From the NCBI RefSeq assembly GCF_018739885.1, contig NZ_JADOES010000005.1, positions 1 to 64,000 of the forward strand: DNA of 64,000 nt, written 5' to 3'. A program made the position numbers and the translations under genes. This document shows, in pieces, positions 8,208 through 18,066 of this stretch (positions are counted from its first letter, which is position 1; each line of letters begins with the position of its first letter). The notes below the pieces were generated by a model that had not been told where the DNA came from, made no database searches, and saw nothing but the letters and a program-made list of their open reading frames with translations. This DNA is from Leptothoe spongobia TAU-MAC 1115. GTDB lineage: Bacteria > Cyanobacteriota > Cyanobacteriia > Phormidesmidales > Phormidesmidaceae.

Positions 8208-9194
8208 ATGTTGCAAGTCACTAATCTTACAAAATTTTTTCCAGTTGCTGCTAAGACACCTCGTTGGATGCCTGGTGGCAAGCAGACGCAGTATCTCCAC
8301 GCGGTGGATGGTCTGGATTTGACGATTCAGCCGGGGGAGAGTGTGGGGTTGGTGGGCGAGTCTGGTTGTGGTAAGTCGACGTTGATTCGATTAATCTCTC
8401 GACTGTTGGAGCCGACAGCGGGGGCGATTTTGTTTGATGGTGTGGATATTGGTCAGATCCCTGTAGGAGATTTTTCCCATAGTGCTCAACGGGCAAAACT
8501 GCAGATGGTATTTCAGGATCCGAGTGATAGTTTGAATCCTCGGTTTACGGCGTTTGATACGATTACGGAGCCGATTCGGCGGCTGGGTTCGAAACAGGAT
8601 CAGCGGCGTCTACAACAGCGGGCTACGGAGCTGGCTCAGCAGGTGGGATTGCCGCCAGAATTATTGAGCCGTTTTCCCCATCAGCTGTCGGGGGGACAAA
8701 AGGCACGGGTGGGGATTGCTCGGGCGATTGCATTGAATCCGACAATGCTGATTTTAGATGAGCCCACATCAGCATTGGATGTATCGGTGCAAGCCGTAAT
8801 CTTGCATCTATTGGCAGATCTGCGAAAGCAGATGAATATAAGCTATTTGTTTATTTCCCATGATTTGAATGTAGTGCGTTTGTTATGCGATCGCATCCTG
8901 GTGATGTACCTGGGCAAGCTAGTGGAAACTGGCCCTACGGATGATATTTTCAATCATCCCAGACATCCTTATACCCAGGCCCTAATTTCTGCCATCCCTG
9001 CGTTTGAGGCTAATCCCCATCGGATTCCCCTCACAGGCGAACCGCGCAGTCCCATTAATCCATCACCGAATATCTGTCGTCTGTATGGTCGCTGTCCCAA
9101 GGGAGACGATGGCTGTCAGCAAGCTGCCCCTAACCTGCAACCCATTAACGATTATCATCAGGTGGCTTGTCATTATCCTGCGTATCCTCAATGA
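8208..9194 (+). CDS. ABC transporter ATP-binding protein, OppF/DppF type
   Basis: Second ATPase of the importer, 328 residues. It has Walker A GESGCGKS, a canonical signature LSGGQKAR, Walker B MLILDEPTSALDVS and switch LFISHDLNVV. The C-terminal OppF region keeps four cysteines (ICRLYGRC, DGCQQ, VACHYP), so it is also predicted to hold an iron-sulfur cluster or structural metal. The extended N-terminus before Walker A (FFPVAAKTPRWMPGGK) is usual for the F-type subunit. A pyrimidine tract precedes the start instead of a purine-rich ribosome site. The stop overlaps the next gene's start. Confidence 0.92.
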   Translation: MLQVTNLTKFFPVAAKTPRWMPGGKQTQYLHAVDGLDLTIQPGESVGLVGESGCGKSTLIRLISRLLEPTAGAILFDGVDIGQIPVGDFSHSAQRAKLQMVFQDPSDSLNPRFTAFDTITEPIRRLGSKQDQRRLQQRATELAQQVGLPPELLSRFPHQLSGGQKARVGIARAIALNPTMLILDEPTSALDVSVQAVILHLLADLRKQMNISYLFISHDLNVVRLLCDRILVMYLGKLVETGPTDDIFNHPRHPYTQALISAIPAFEANPHRIPLTGEPRSPINPSPNICRLYGRCPKGDDGCQQAAPNLQPINDYHQVACHYPAYPQ

Positions 9195-10174
9195 CGCCAC
9201 TCCGTTCTACCAAACTGTGGGGAATTGGTTTAGTTCTCCTCAGTGCCCTGGGTCTGTCGATTCAAAACGTAGTCTTACGATTGTTTTTTACTGAGAGTCA
9301 GTTGTTTGGTCAGATTCCCTTTGGTGGATTTGTGACTCCTCGCCTGAGTAATGTAGTACTGTTACTGGCCATACGGATGTCGGTCATGACGTTATTGTTG
9401 GCGGGGCTGACTCCCTGGTTATATCCGAAGACGTTTAGGGTATTAAGTGCGTTGCCAAAGACGCCTAAGTTGTTAGGCTCTGTGGTGGCCAGCGGTGTTT
9501 GTTTGTTTTTTGGGTTGGTTTTGTTATACACAGCCCTGAGTCAGGTGGCGACTGGAGTTGCGATCGCAACGTTCTTTATCTATCCAGCCATTACAGTGCT
9601 GTTGGCCTGGTTATTTTTCCGACAGGCCCCGCCAAACTATCAGCTTTGGCTGATGGGAGTCATTTTTATAGGTGTTGTGCTCACCTCTCTGAACCCATCT
9701 GCTACACCTGCAGGCAATCCGTTGCTAGGAGGTATCTGTGCCCTGGGGGCTGGGCTGGGGTTGGGGCTATATGGCATCGTTGCTGAACTGTCGCTTAAGG
9801 GGCAACCGCCCCATTCCGGTTTGCATCCTGTGCCTTTTTCGCTATGTATATTCACATTGGTAGCAATCTTAGCTAGTCTGATGCTCCTGTTTCTTCAGGA
9901 AACAACCATTGCACCTATGGTTTGGCCTCCAGTCCTGGGGATGACTTTGTTTTCGGCTATTCTTACGTTGATGGCCTATGTTTTGAATAATTCTGGCATT
10001 GGCCTGATTGGGGCATCATTAACGGCGTTGCTTAGTGCTAGCGCGCCGGTATTAACTGCATTATTTGCCTGGTGGATATTGCAAGAAGAATTACAGCAAC
10101 AACAAATTATTGGAATTGGGCTGGTGACCGTAGGCGTGGCAATGTTAAGCCTGAAATCTCGAAAGAGTGACTGA
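9191..10174 (+). CDS. EamA/DMT-family membrane transporter
   Basis: A 327-residue protein with about ten hydrophobic helices in two repeated EamA halves (first ALGLSIQNVVLRLFF, second GGICALGAGLGLGLYGIVAELS). The loop FFIYPAITVLLAWLFFRQ and the closing LTALFAWWILQEELQQQQIIG are typical of drug/metabolite transporters. The ATG at 9191 overlaps the upstream stop (ATGA), so it is translated from the transporter operon. A TTG 24 bp upstream would add eight residues and is less likely. It could export a metabolite linked to what the ABC system imports, but its substrate is unknown. Confidence 0.85.
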   Translation: MTPLRSTKLWGIGLVLLSALGLSIQNVVLRLFFTESQLFGQIPFGGFVTPRLSNVVLLLAIRMSVMTLLLAGLTPWLYPKTFRVLSALPKTPKLLGSVVASGVCLFFGLVLLYTALSQVATGVAIATFFIYPAITVLLAWLFFRQAPPNYQLWLMGVIFIGVVLTSLNPSATPAGNPLLGGICALGAGLGLGLYGIVAELSLKGQPPHSGLHPVPFSLCIFTLVAILASLMLLFLQETTIAPMVWPPVLGMTLFSAILTLMAYVLNNSGIGLIGASLTALLSASAPVLTALFAWWILQEELQQQQIIGIGLVTVGVAMLSLKSRKSD

Positions 10175-10200
10175 AACAAGGCCTCCTCTTTTTGATGTAC

Positions 10201-10220
10201 AGACGTTGCATGCAACGTCT
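10201..10220. repeat. Perfect 20-bp palindrome between convergent genes
   Basis: Two 10-bp arms, AGACGTTGCA and its complement, meet with no spacer, just after the DMT transporter and before the 3' end of the minus-strand gene. From memory, very similar palindromes are dispersed through filamentous cyanobacterial genomes. It could form a hairpin but has no T-run. Confidence 0.6.
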
Positions 10221-10253
10221 CTTCAGCATTAATTTTGGGATCTGATAAAACCC

Positions 10254-11252
10254 TTATCCCTTAGCTTCTAGCAACCGCTGCTCATTCAACCATTCTGAGT
10301 CGTAGATTTCTAACAGTTGTGTCAAAATCTCAAAAAATTGCTCTTCTGTCCCATCAATCGAGCGTCTAACCCACCAGCCTCCTGATGTAATGGCTACGTA
10401 CCAGTAATGGGAATTTTCCTCCCCTTCAAAGGTATTTTCATGTTTAGTCGCTAAATAATCCGCCAGCCATCTACAGTCTTCGCCTAAATCAAAGCCAACA
10501 TCTGACGCTGGGACATGTCTATTTTGAATGCGGGTTAAATAGTTGTTCTTGATTTCGTTAACTGTCAACGTTTCTTGCGCAAATCTTAAACTCAACCGAT
10601 CGCCTGCATCTGCCTCCAGGATTTCTTGGTAATAGTCTCGAACAATTTCGTAGTCTTGCTTCACCGCCTCAAATTCTTCAGGAGTTCTGAACAAAGTCTG
10701 GTGAGCTTGATAGAAAACTCTTGCGATTAGCCGAATCTTAGAATCATAAACTGATTGGAATCGGTACTTTAATACCCTGTCATTAGGTGCAACCAGCACT
10801 TTTTCTTGGATCCAGGTCAAAAAGTCTGGATTGTAATATCCAAACGCGTATTCACCCCGTAAACTCAACTCGGCATCAGTATGGGGTCCCTGTCTAAAAA
10901 TAGGTAGGCCAGACTTTACAGTTAATTTTTGATAATCAACGAACGGTTTGATATGACAGTAAAGTGCCCGCAACCCATACTCGAGATTAGTGTCACAGTC
11001 CACATAGCCATATTCTATGCCGTCATCGCCCGTGTAGCTTGTATACCCTATTTTGGGTCGATTAAGGTTGATCCAGATAGAACGAATCAGCTCGTCTTGG
11101 GTATGTGGTTTCGCAGCAATAGTACGCTCTACCTGCTTGACCGGCCCTGACTCTGCCCCGACTACTCTGACCGAAGCTAGCATTAACCCGACGGCAACAC
11201 TACTTAGGACAATAATATCTCTCTTTTGCTTGCGAAGCTGCTTACGCTGCAT
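10254..11252 (-). CDS. Secreted or membrane-anchored hypothetical protein
   Basis: A 332-residue protein I do not recognise. The N-terminus is basic (MQRKQLRKQKRD) followed by a hydrophobic segment IIVLSSVAVGLMLASVRVVGA ending in a possible cleavage site before ESGP, so export or membrane anchoring is likely. The mature part is mixed helical and rich in aromatic and acidic residues (GYVDCDTNLEYGLRALYCHIK has two cysteines that could form a disulfide). No catalytic motif is visible. It is divergent from the xylanase gene across a 156-bp shared promoter region and convergent with the DMT transporter. Confidence 0.65.
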   Translation of the reverse strand: MQRKQLRKQKRDIIVLSSVAVGLMLASVRVVGAESGPVKQVERTIAAKPHTQDELIRSIWINLNRPKIGYTSYTGDDGIEYGYVDCDTNLEYGLRALYCHIKPFVDYQKLTVKSGLPIFRQGPHTDAELSLRGEYAFGYYNPDFLTWIQEKVLVAPNDRVLKYRFQSVYDSKIRLIARVFYQAHQTLFRTPEEFEAVKQDYEIVRDYYQEILEADAGDRLSLRFAQETLTVNEIKNNYLTRIQNRHVPASDVGFDLGEDCRWLADYLATKHENTFEGEENSHYWYVAITSGGWWVRRSIDGTEEQFFEILTQLLEIYDSEWLNEQRLLEAKG

Positions 11253-11408
11253 CCTAATTCAACCTCTGGGCTTTTCCTAGATTTTCTTATCGTTTCGATT
11301 ACTTCCGGATGCCCACCTTTTAAGGTATTACAACCAGGACTCATCGAAATACAATCTAAGTTAATAATTCTTGCTAAAGATAAATGACCATCATTTTACA
11401 ACCTATCC

Positions 11409-12995
11409 ATGCAGAGACGACAGTTTATTTATGCGGCGGGGAGTAGCCTGGTAGCCCTGCAATCCCATCGATTGCTTTATCCAGCCCATGCTTCTACCGA
11501 TCAGTCTTTTCAGTGCCGGGCTTACCTACCCAATGGTGAGCCCTTGCCAGAGGCATCCTTGGCAAAACTTTACTTTCTGAGTCTACAGGATGAGCCGCTG
11601 CCCAACCCTGAACGGACTGTTGAAAATGGCTTACTGGTGTCTCAATCTCCCCTGCAGTGGCCCGTTGTCATTGCCCTACAGCTGCCGGTGGCAGGCTTTG
11701 GTGATGTGACTGTCTATGCTGACAATAAGGGACAAGGGTTTATGCCAGGGGACTTTCCGCTGGTGTTGAATCGGGCATTTGCTTGCGATCGCATTGCCCG
11801 TGTTACCCAGACCTTATCCCACTGGCAAGCCCAGGGCTATCACTTTTCTGCAACGATTCACCAAACCCTGGAAACAGCCCAAGACCTTTTCCAAACAGCC
11901 GAGCACCACGACACCCTCTCGGGTCAAATCCGAGGCTGGAATGATGCCCTTAGCCAAGCTCTTTGGGCTGGGGAAAACCTGGCCCTTAGTCGGGCTAGGC
12001 AGCGGATTGCTAGGGGCGAACCCCGACTAGATTTCAAATTTGGCTGCAATGCGTTTGCCCATCCCTCAGCAGGACCAAAATACGACCGCTATTTTACAGA
12101 TTTGTTCAACTACGCCACTGTCCCCTTCTACTGGAGAAGTTTTGAGCCAGAACAGGGAAATCCCCGGTTTGATCGAGTGGATCAGCAGGTAGCCTGGTTA
12201 GAGAATGCAGGGATTACGCCCAAGGGACATCCCCTGGTGTGGTTCCACGAAATTGGGGTGCCTAACTGGATACGAGAGCAGCCCTACAATCAAGTCAAGG
12301 AGTCTTTGCGCCAGCGGATTCTGGAGATTATTCACCACTACGGCGATCGTATCCCCTACTACGATGTGATCAACGAAGCCCACGGGGTGCCCTGGGGCAA
12401 TGAACTAAACTACGATAACGAACAGTTTCTCGACCTGACTCGCATGGCCTGCGATGTTGTTAGGGAAGGTAATCCAAAAGCGCAGCGTGTTGTTAATAGT
12501 TGTTGCCTGTGGGCACGACAGGTTGCCTTACTTGGGCCATCGGTGCAGAGTCCTTTTCAGTATGTCAAAGCCTGTCTAAAGGCCAATATTCCCTTTGAAG
12601 TTATTGGTCTTCAGCTTTACTATACCCATCAGGATATGTTTGAAATTGATCGCATGCTGGATCGTTTTACCACCTTTGGTAAGCCTATTCACATTACGGA
12701 AATGTCAACGTCATCCAGCACTGGTATGGATGAAAATTCTCAACTGGGTGCGGCCCGTGGGTTATGGCATGCTCCTTGGTCTGAGACAGTTCAGGCTGAC
12801 TGGGTCGAGCAGATTTACACGCTGGCTTATAGTAAACCGGAAGTTGAAGCTGTTACTTGGTGGGATCTATCAGATAAGAATACGTTCTGGCCCTTTGGGG
12901 GATTGTTGAATGAGGCGAATCAGCCGAAGAGGGCCTATTACAGGCTTCAGGGTTTGAAAAAGTTGTGGGGACTAGCTGAGCTGCAGGCACTCTAA
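11409..12995 (+). CDS. GH10 endo-1,4-beta-xylanase
   Basis: A secreted glycoside hydrolase family 10 enzyme of 528 residues, predicted to cleave beta-1,4-xylan or related glycans. The N-terminus has a twin-arginine-like start (MQRRQFIYAAGSS) with a signal-like stretch ending near AHAS. Residues about 30-190 form an extra N-terminal region seen in some cyanobacterial and bacteroidal GH10 proteins. The catalytic barrel follows: KFGCNAFAHPS, HPLVWFHE, the acid/base in YYDVINEAHG (Glu323), the nucleophile in HITEMSTSS (Glu431), and the closing TWWDLSDKNTFWPFGGLL. Both catalytic glutamates are present, so it should be active. It could modify the cell's own exopolysaccharide rather than plant xylan. 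Confidence 0.93.
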   Translation: MQRRQFIYAAGSSLVALQSHRLLYPAHASTDQSFQCRAYLPNGEPLPEASLAKLYFLSLQDEPLPNPERTVENGLLVSQSPLQWPVVIALQLPVAGFGDVTVYADNKGQGFMPGDFPLVLNRAFACDRIARVTQTLSHWQAQGYHFSATIHQTLETAQDLFQTAEHHDTLSGQIRGWNDALSQALWAGENLALSRARQRIARGEPRLDFKFGCNAFAHPSAGPKYDRYFTDLFNYATVPFYWRSFEPEQGNPRFDRVDQQVAWLENAGITPKGHPLVWFHEIGVPNWIREQPYNQVKESLRQRILEIIHHYGDRIPYYDVINEAHGVPWGNELNYDNEQFLDLTRMACDVVREGNPKAQRVVNSCCLWARQVALLGPSVQSPFQYVKACLKANIPFEVIGLQLYYTHQDMFEIDRMLDRFTTFGKPIHITEMSTSSSTGMDENSQLGAARGLWHAPWSETVQADWVEQIYTLAYSKPEVEAVTWWDLSDKNTFWPFGGLLNEANQPKRAYYRLQGLKKLWGLAELQAL

Positions 12996-13260
12996 CAGTA
13001 TTACTGAATGCCAGGGCACCATTGCTATACAAAATTCAGGGCTTTGGTCAGCTATTCTATAGAGCATAAAAAACTTGAAGAGAGCTTAACCTCTAAAAGG
13101 TTAGGCCCTAAATCAGCAATAGCTATGAATCATGCCATTCTTAACCACATTAATTAGTAGAAAGCAAAATCAGGGCAGTTCGGAAGAGGGGATGACGTGA
13201 TAAAGCCGATGATTGAATACATTTTATGCAAGGCCTCATCCACACAAGGAGAATAATCTG

Positions 13261-16200
13261 ATGGGATGGTTTCACTCTAGTAATTGCCTACCAGTAAGGG
13301 GCTTACTAATCAGCAGTAGCCTTGTTGGTTTAACCAGTGGGTTAGCCAGTGGAGCTCTAGCAACAGAAAAGATCCTGATCGCACAGATTATCCCAGATAG
13401 CACATTGGGAAATGAGAGTTCTGTTTTAATACCTGGTATCGATGTGAGGGGAACCCCCGCTGACCTGCTTGAAGGTGGAGCCACTCGAAATAGTAATCTG
13501 TTTCATAGTTTTTCTGACTTTAATGTAGATGAGGGGCAACGAGTCTACTTTGCCAATCCAGTTGGGATTCTCGACATCTATAGCCGGATTACAGGCAGTA
13601 CGCCCTCGTCCATACTCGGCACTTTGGGTGTAGATGGCGGTGCCAGCTTATTTCTCATCAACCCCAATGGCATTATCTTTGGACTGGAAAGTCAGCTAGA
13701 TGTGACCGGTTCATTCACTGCTTCTACAGCAGAAAGTCTAATCTTCAGTGATGGCTCGTCATTTAGCTCAGTCAACCCCGATGCCGCCCCTCTATTGCTT
13801 ATTAATTTAACCCCTGGGTTGCAATATGGTAACAACGCCTCAGCAGCCATTAACAACCAGGGGAACTTAGCCGTTGGCCAAAATTTAACCCTGGGAGCAC
13901 CCCTGTTATCGCTCTCAGGTTCATTGACAGCCGGGCAAGACATTATCTTGCAAGGGGCAAGTCGTCAGCTGAGTAATGCGGACTATACCGTGGGAGGCTA
14001 TCTGTTTACCCAAGCATTGGATGGCACCGGAGTGGAGATAGTTATTCCCCATTCCCAGGTGATCATAGCCGATGGTGATGTGCAGTTGGCAGCTAATTAT
14101 AATGGGCCATCGCTGCATATTTTGGCGGGGGGACAGGTCACCCAGGCTCCTGGTGTGGAAACTATCACGGTAACCGGCGAGACCGGGGGCGATGTGAGCG
14201 GTACCCTGTCTGATGGGGATGGGGGCCGCCAGTTTGTAACAATCTCGGCAACCGAGCAACCTACGGTCGACATTCGCAGCGGTGTAGATTGGTTTACCCT
14301 AATTGGGGGACTCCCTGGAAATATAAACGCCAGTAATTTAGCGGTTATTTTTAGTGAAGCCACAGCTCCGAGCATTGCACTAGATGTAGTGACTAATCCT
14401 GGTGGCGCTATTGTTTTACAATCACCTGAGGATATTGCCGTCAGATTGCTAGATACTTCAGTGACGGTAATTTCGGTAAATGAAGATGCGGTAGGCAAAG
14501 ATGGCGGCCCAATTACCCTGCAAGCAGGGCGTGATATATCGCTAACGCCGGTAGACGAGTCTTTTAACAATAATTTAGAATTCTTGTCGCGGATAGAGTC
14601 TGAAGGTGGAGACGAGTCTATTGACAATAATTTAGAATCCTTGTCGCGGACAGAGTCCGAAGGTGGCAATGTAGTTGGCGGCAATGGGGGGGCTATCACT
14701 CTGACTGCTGGCCGAGATATCCTTAACGCCTCCTCTGAAACGTCCTCTGTCTCTTTTTCGGTCTCCTCTTCAACGATATCAGGGGATGTAAAAGGAGGGA
14801 ATGGCGGGACCATTTCTCTTTCTGCTGGTCGAAACATCTCCAATTCTAACTCTTTCTCTCTCTCTGACTCTGATTCTGACTCTGTCAATGCGTCGACGAC
14901 ATCAGGGAATGTAGAAGGAGGGAATGGCGGAACTATCACCCTCTCTGCTGGCCGAGACATCTCAAACTCGAACTCCGACTCAAGTTCAAACTCAAACTCG
15001 GACTCGAACTCGAATTCTTACTATATCTATGATAATTTTTTCACTATATCGGGGGATGTAGTGGGAGGAAATGGCGGGACGATAACCCTTTCCGCTGGTC
15101 GAAACATTTCCGACTCTGACTCTGAGTCTCTCTCTGTTTCGGACTCTAACTCTGACTATTCCTCTAGCTTTCTTTTCTTTCTTCCCTCTTCTTCTTCTTC
15201 GACCATATCGGGGAATGTAGTGGGAGGAAATGGCGGAACTATTGCTCTTTCTGCTGGCCAAAACATCTCTGGCACTTCCTCTGAAGCCGACTCAAGATCT
15301 TTCTCCTTTTCTGACTCTGGCGCTGAGTCCCTATCTTCTTCGACCATATCGGGGGATGTAGTAGGAGGAAATGGCGGGACCATTTCCTTATCCGCTGGCC
15401 AAAACATCTCCGCTTTCTCTGAGTCTGAATCCTACTCTTTTTCTTATACTAACTTCAACATTAGCCTTAACTCTCGCTTTACGTCTTTCTCAACTGTAAC
15501 AGGGGATGTGACTGGAGGAGATGGTGGAGCGATTTCCTTATCTGCCGGTCAAGATATTTCTGGCAGTTCTGACTCTAACTCTTTCGCTTATTCCTTCAGT
15601 TATTCATTCTCGGCCCCTACTGCCTCTCCGACGATCTCGGGAAATGTGACTGGAGGGAATGGTGGAGCGATTTCTTTATCTGCTGACCGAGACATCTCTC
15701 GTTCCTTTTCTGACTCTCAATCTTTTTCTCGTTCTTTTTCCGATTCTATCTCCTCTCCAACTATATCAGGAGAGGTAAACGGAGGAAATGGTGGCATTAC
15801 TTTTCTCAGAGCTAATCGTGACATTACAATTAATCGGTTAAGCTCTTTTTCACTTGCAGAATCCGACTCAGATAATCCTGAGCTAGTCAGTACGGGGGGT
15901 GGGGGTAAGGTAACGCTGATAGCTGAGTCAGGAGGGATTTTGGGTGAAGTGTCCGATAACATCTTTACCCCTGACCAGGAAACTCAAGCTAACATCTTTA
16001 CGTTTTCAGTCGTTGAGAATGGAATGGCTAATACTGGAGGCTCAGTTTCGCTACAGGCCAATAGCATTATTCGTGACCTAAACATATTGACAACATCTTC
16101 CTCAGCTCAGTCAGGGGATATTACTCTAACTGGGTCAGGAAATCTGTTGATCGAAGGCGTTGATATTGCTACCAGTCAAACCGTCGAAATTGACAATCCT

Positions 16201-18066
16201 AGCATTCGTTCTAATCCTGACGAAAAAATAATAATTCCTGTTGGGGGTATCGGCCAGCCAGGAGATATTTCTATTGAAAGTAATCAAGCAGACAATCAGG
16301 ATCTTATTTTTACTGACAGCCGGATTCTGAGTACAACCAACAGTCTTAACCAAGCAGGCATCATTAATATCACGAGTTCTGGTCAGCTTACCTTCACCAA
16401 CGAGAGCGAGATTCGTAGCGAATCCCAAAGTAAGGCTGCCGCTGGTAGTATCCGCCTGAGAGCACCTACAATACTTATTGACCAGGAATCAGCGCTATCC
16501 ACCTCAACCACAGCTAGTGGAGTCGCAGGCAACATTAACATCGACACTGATACGTTAACCCTGGTCAACGGTGGAGAAATTCTATCCGGCACCTCAGGAC
16601 CTGGTGCAGGAGGCAACGTCATCATTCAGGCTACCGAAGCAGTCAACTTGGGGGAAGGTGTCCAAAACTTTGAACCCATTATTTCAGTGGAAACCAGTGG
16701 GGCTGGTACCCCCGGCAATATTGTCATCAATACTCCTCAATTCACCCTATCCGAAACTGCCCAATTGACCGCCACAGCCACTGACACCGCCACTAATTCT
16801 GAGGGGGGCGGCAGCATTACCCTTAGTGCTAACACCATGGATCTAGCAGGCATTGTCGGCATCTTTGCTGAAACCCAAAGCCAAACACCCGGTGGTACCC
16901 TCACCCTTGAACCCTACCGGCCCAATCCAGATCAATCCGTAACCGATCCTAACCTGACTGTCATCTTTGAACCAGGTGCTAAAATCTCAGCCTCTACCAG
17001 TAGCGACGGGCCAGGGGGGAACATTGAAATCGAAGCACCTGAATCAATCACCCTGATGGGGCCTGGTGAGCTAACCGTTGAAACAACAGGGGCAGGCCCT
17101 GCAGGGACAATCTCGTTCAATACCCAAAACCTGATTATCCAAAATGGCCTCACAGTATCTGCCGCTACTGAGGGTGGCCCAGGCGGCAACATCACGATTA
17201 ATGGAACAGATACCGTTCTGATTGATAACAGCACCATCACCAGCGAAGTATTAGAAAGCGGAGAAAACAAGGGTGGCACAATAGAGGTTGTTACAGCTAA
17301 TCTAGACCTCACCAATGGCACCGAAATCAGAACAGCCACCGCTGGGAGTGGCAATGCCGGAGACATTTTTCTAGTTGTTGAGGATACCTTCAAAGCTCAA
17401 GACAGCAGTCTACTGACCAATGCTGAAACAACGGCCGGTGGAGCCATTACAGTGAATGCATCCAATGTTCGACTATTTGGCGATAGCAATATTTTTTCCT
17501 TTGTCGAAAGCGGTGTAGACGGTGGTGGAACCATCACCTTCAATGGTGATACCGTAATCGCTTTAGATGACAGCGATATTCTGGCCTTTGCCGCCGATGG
17601 CCAGGGGGGAAATATTACGTTTAACACGGTCTTCTTTGGTGAAAATTATCAACCCGCCCCCCTTGGCACTGATCCACGCACCTTAGATGGCAATGACCGC
17701 GTTGATGTCAATGCCAGTGGCACTATCAGTGGAGAAATCTCTATTCCCGATGTCTCCTTTATCGAAAATAGCCTGTCTGAACTTGATGACATCTTGGTAG
17801 ATCCCAATACGCTCACCGCTGGCAGCTGCATTGCCCGTACCACCGAAAACGAAGATTCATTCATCATCACGGGAACAGACGGGCTGTCCCAGCGACCTGA
17901 CGACACAGCCATCAATCAGTTCTCCTCTGGCCAAGTCCAAACAATATCATCTAACGAGGAGAGCCCCCTTCTCTGGCACCCTGAAATGCCGATCATTGAA
18001 CCTACCGATATTTATCAACTCTACAACGGACGCATCGTCATGAGTCGAGAATGTTCATCGGGGTAA
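13261..18066 (+). CDS. Filamentous haemagglutinin-like adhesin with TPS secretion domain (TpsA)
   Basis: A very large surface or secreted beta-helix protein, about 1601 residues. The ATG at 13261 is chosen because AAGGAG lies 9 nt upstream and a signal peptide follows (LLISSSLVGLTSGLASGALA). The two-partner-secretion domain covers about 35-250 and includes NLFHSFSDFNVDEG, VYFANP, SRITGS and FLINPNGIIFG (NPNGI at about residue 134). Residues about 470-860 hold nine Ser/Asp-rich repeats. The rest is a long right-handed beta-helix. The C-terminus, with SCIARTTENEDSFIITG, matches the end usual in cyanobacterial relatives. The TpsB outer-membrane partner is not in this window. Likely roles are adhesion, aggregation or sheath structure. 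Confidence 0.9.
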   Translation: MGWFHSSNCLPVRGLLISSSLVGLTSGLASGALATEKILIAQIIPDSTLGNESSVLIPGIDVRGTPADLLEGGATRNSNLFHSFSDFNVDEGQRVYFANPVGILDIYSRITGSTPSSILGTLGVDGGASLFLINPNGIIFGLESQLDVTGSFTASTAESLIFSDGSSFSSVNPDAAPLLLINLTPGLQYGNNASAAINNQGNLAVGQNLTLGAPLLSLSGSLTAGQDIILQGASRQLSNADYTVGGYLFTQALDGTGVEIVIPHSQVIIADGDVQLAANYNGPSLHILAGGQVTQAPGVETITVTGETGGDVSGTLSDGDGGRQFVTISATEQPTVDIRSGVDWFTLIGGLPGNINASNLAVIFSEATAPSIALDVVTNPGGAIVLQSPEDIAVRLLDTSVTVISVNEDAVGKDGGPITLQAGRDISLTPVDESFNNNLEFLSRIESEGGDESIDNNLESLSRTESEGGNVVGGNGGAITLTAGRDILNASSETSSVSFSVSSSTISGDVKGGNGGTISLSAGRNISNSNSFSLSDSDSDSVNASTTSGNVEGGNGGTITLSAGRDISNSNSDSSSNSNSDSNSNSYYIYDNFFTISGDVVGGNGGTITLSAGRNISDSDSESLSVSDSNSDYSSSFLFFLPSSSSSTISGNVVGGNGGTIALSAGQNISGTSSEADSRSFSFSDSGAESLSSSTISGDVVGGNGGTISLSAGQNISAFSESESYSFSYTNFNISLNSRFTSFSTVTGDVTGGDGGAISLSAGQDISGSSDSNSFAYSFSYSFSAPTASPTISGNVTGGNGGAISLSADRDISRSFSDSQSFSRSFSDSISSPTISGEVNGGNGGITFLRANRDITINRLSSFSLAESDSDNPELVSTGGGGKVTLIAESGGILGEVSDNIFTPDQETQANIFTFSVVENGMANTGGSVSLQANSIIRDLNILTTSSSAQSGDITLTGSGNLLIEGVDIATSQTVEIDNPSIRSNPDEKIIIPVGGIGQPGDISIESNQADNQDLIFTDSRILSTTNSLNQAGIINITSSGQLTFTNESEIRSESQSKAAAGSIRLRAPTILIDQESALSTSTTASGVAGNINIDTDTLTLVNGGEILSGTSGPGAGGNVIIQATEAVNLGEGVQNFEPIISVETSGAGTPGNIVINTPQFTLSETAQLTATATDTATNSEGGGSITLSANTMDLAGIVGIFAETQSQTPGGTLTLEPYRPNPDQSVTDPNLTVIFEPGAKISASTSSDGPGGNIEIEAPESITLMGPGELTVETTGAGPAGTISFNTQNLIIQNGLTVSAATEGGPGGNITINGTDTVLIDNSTITSEVLESGENKGGTIEVVTANLDLTNGTEIRTATAGSGNAGDIFLVVEDTFKAQDSSLLTNAETTAGGAITVNASNVRLFGDSNIFSFVESGVDGGGTITFNGDTVIALDDSDILAFAADGQGGNITFNTVFFGENYQPAPLGTDPRTLDGNDRVDVNASGTISGEISIPDVSFIENSLSELDDILVDPNTLTAGSCIARTTENEDSFIITGTDGLSQRPDDTAINQFSSGQVQTISSNEESPLLWHPEMPIIEPTDIYQLYNGRIVMSRECSSG
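14665..15830 (+). repeat. Nine imperfect coding repeats with variable Ser/Asp-rich inserts
   Basis: Nine copies of a ~57-bp core encode variants of G(D/N)VxGGNGGTIxLSAGRxIS, beginning near 14671, 14782, 14902, 15052, 15211, 15352, 15502, 15640 and 15769. Between cores lie stretches of different length (repeat spacing about 110-160 bp) made almost only of Ser, Asp, Asn and aromatic codons. All lengths keep frame. The conserved core is one coil of the beta-helix and the inserts look like protruding loops. Confidence 0.85.

Noticed and set aside
13083-13110. CTTAACCT word upstream of the adhesin, resembling a Pho box
   Set aside because: It is paired with AGGTTAG as an inverted repeat rather than a direct 11-bp repeat, so it is better read as a small hairpin.
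14097-14960. 287-codon antisense ORF and several others within the adhesin gene
   Set aside because: They are shadows of the repetitive coding strand, rich in Pro/Ser/Glu by complement, with no ribosome site.
14665-15830. Regular ~57-bp repeats separated by variable sequence, CRISPR-like at first sight
   Set aside because: The repeats are imperfect, spacing varies widely, everything is in one open frame and encodes beta-helix coils. No cas genes are present.
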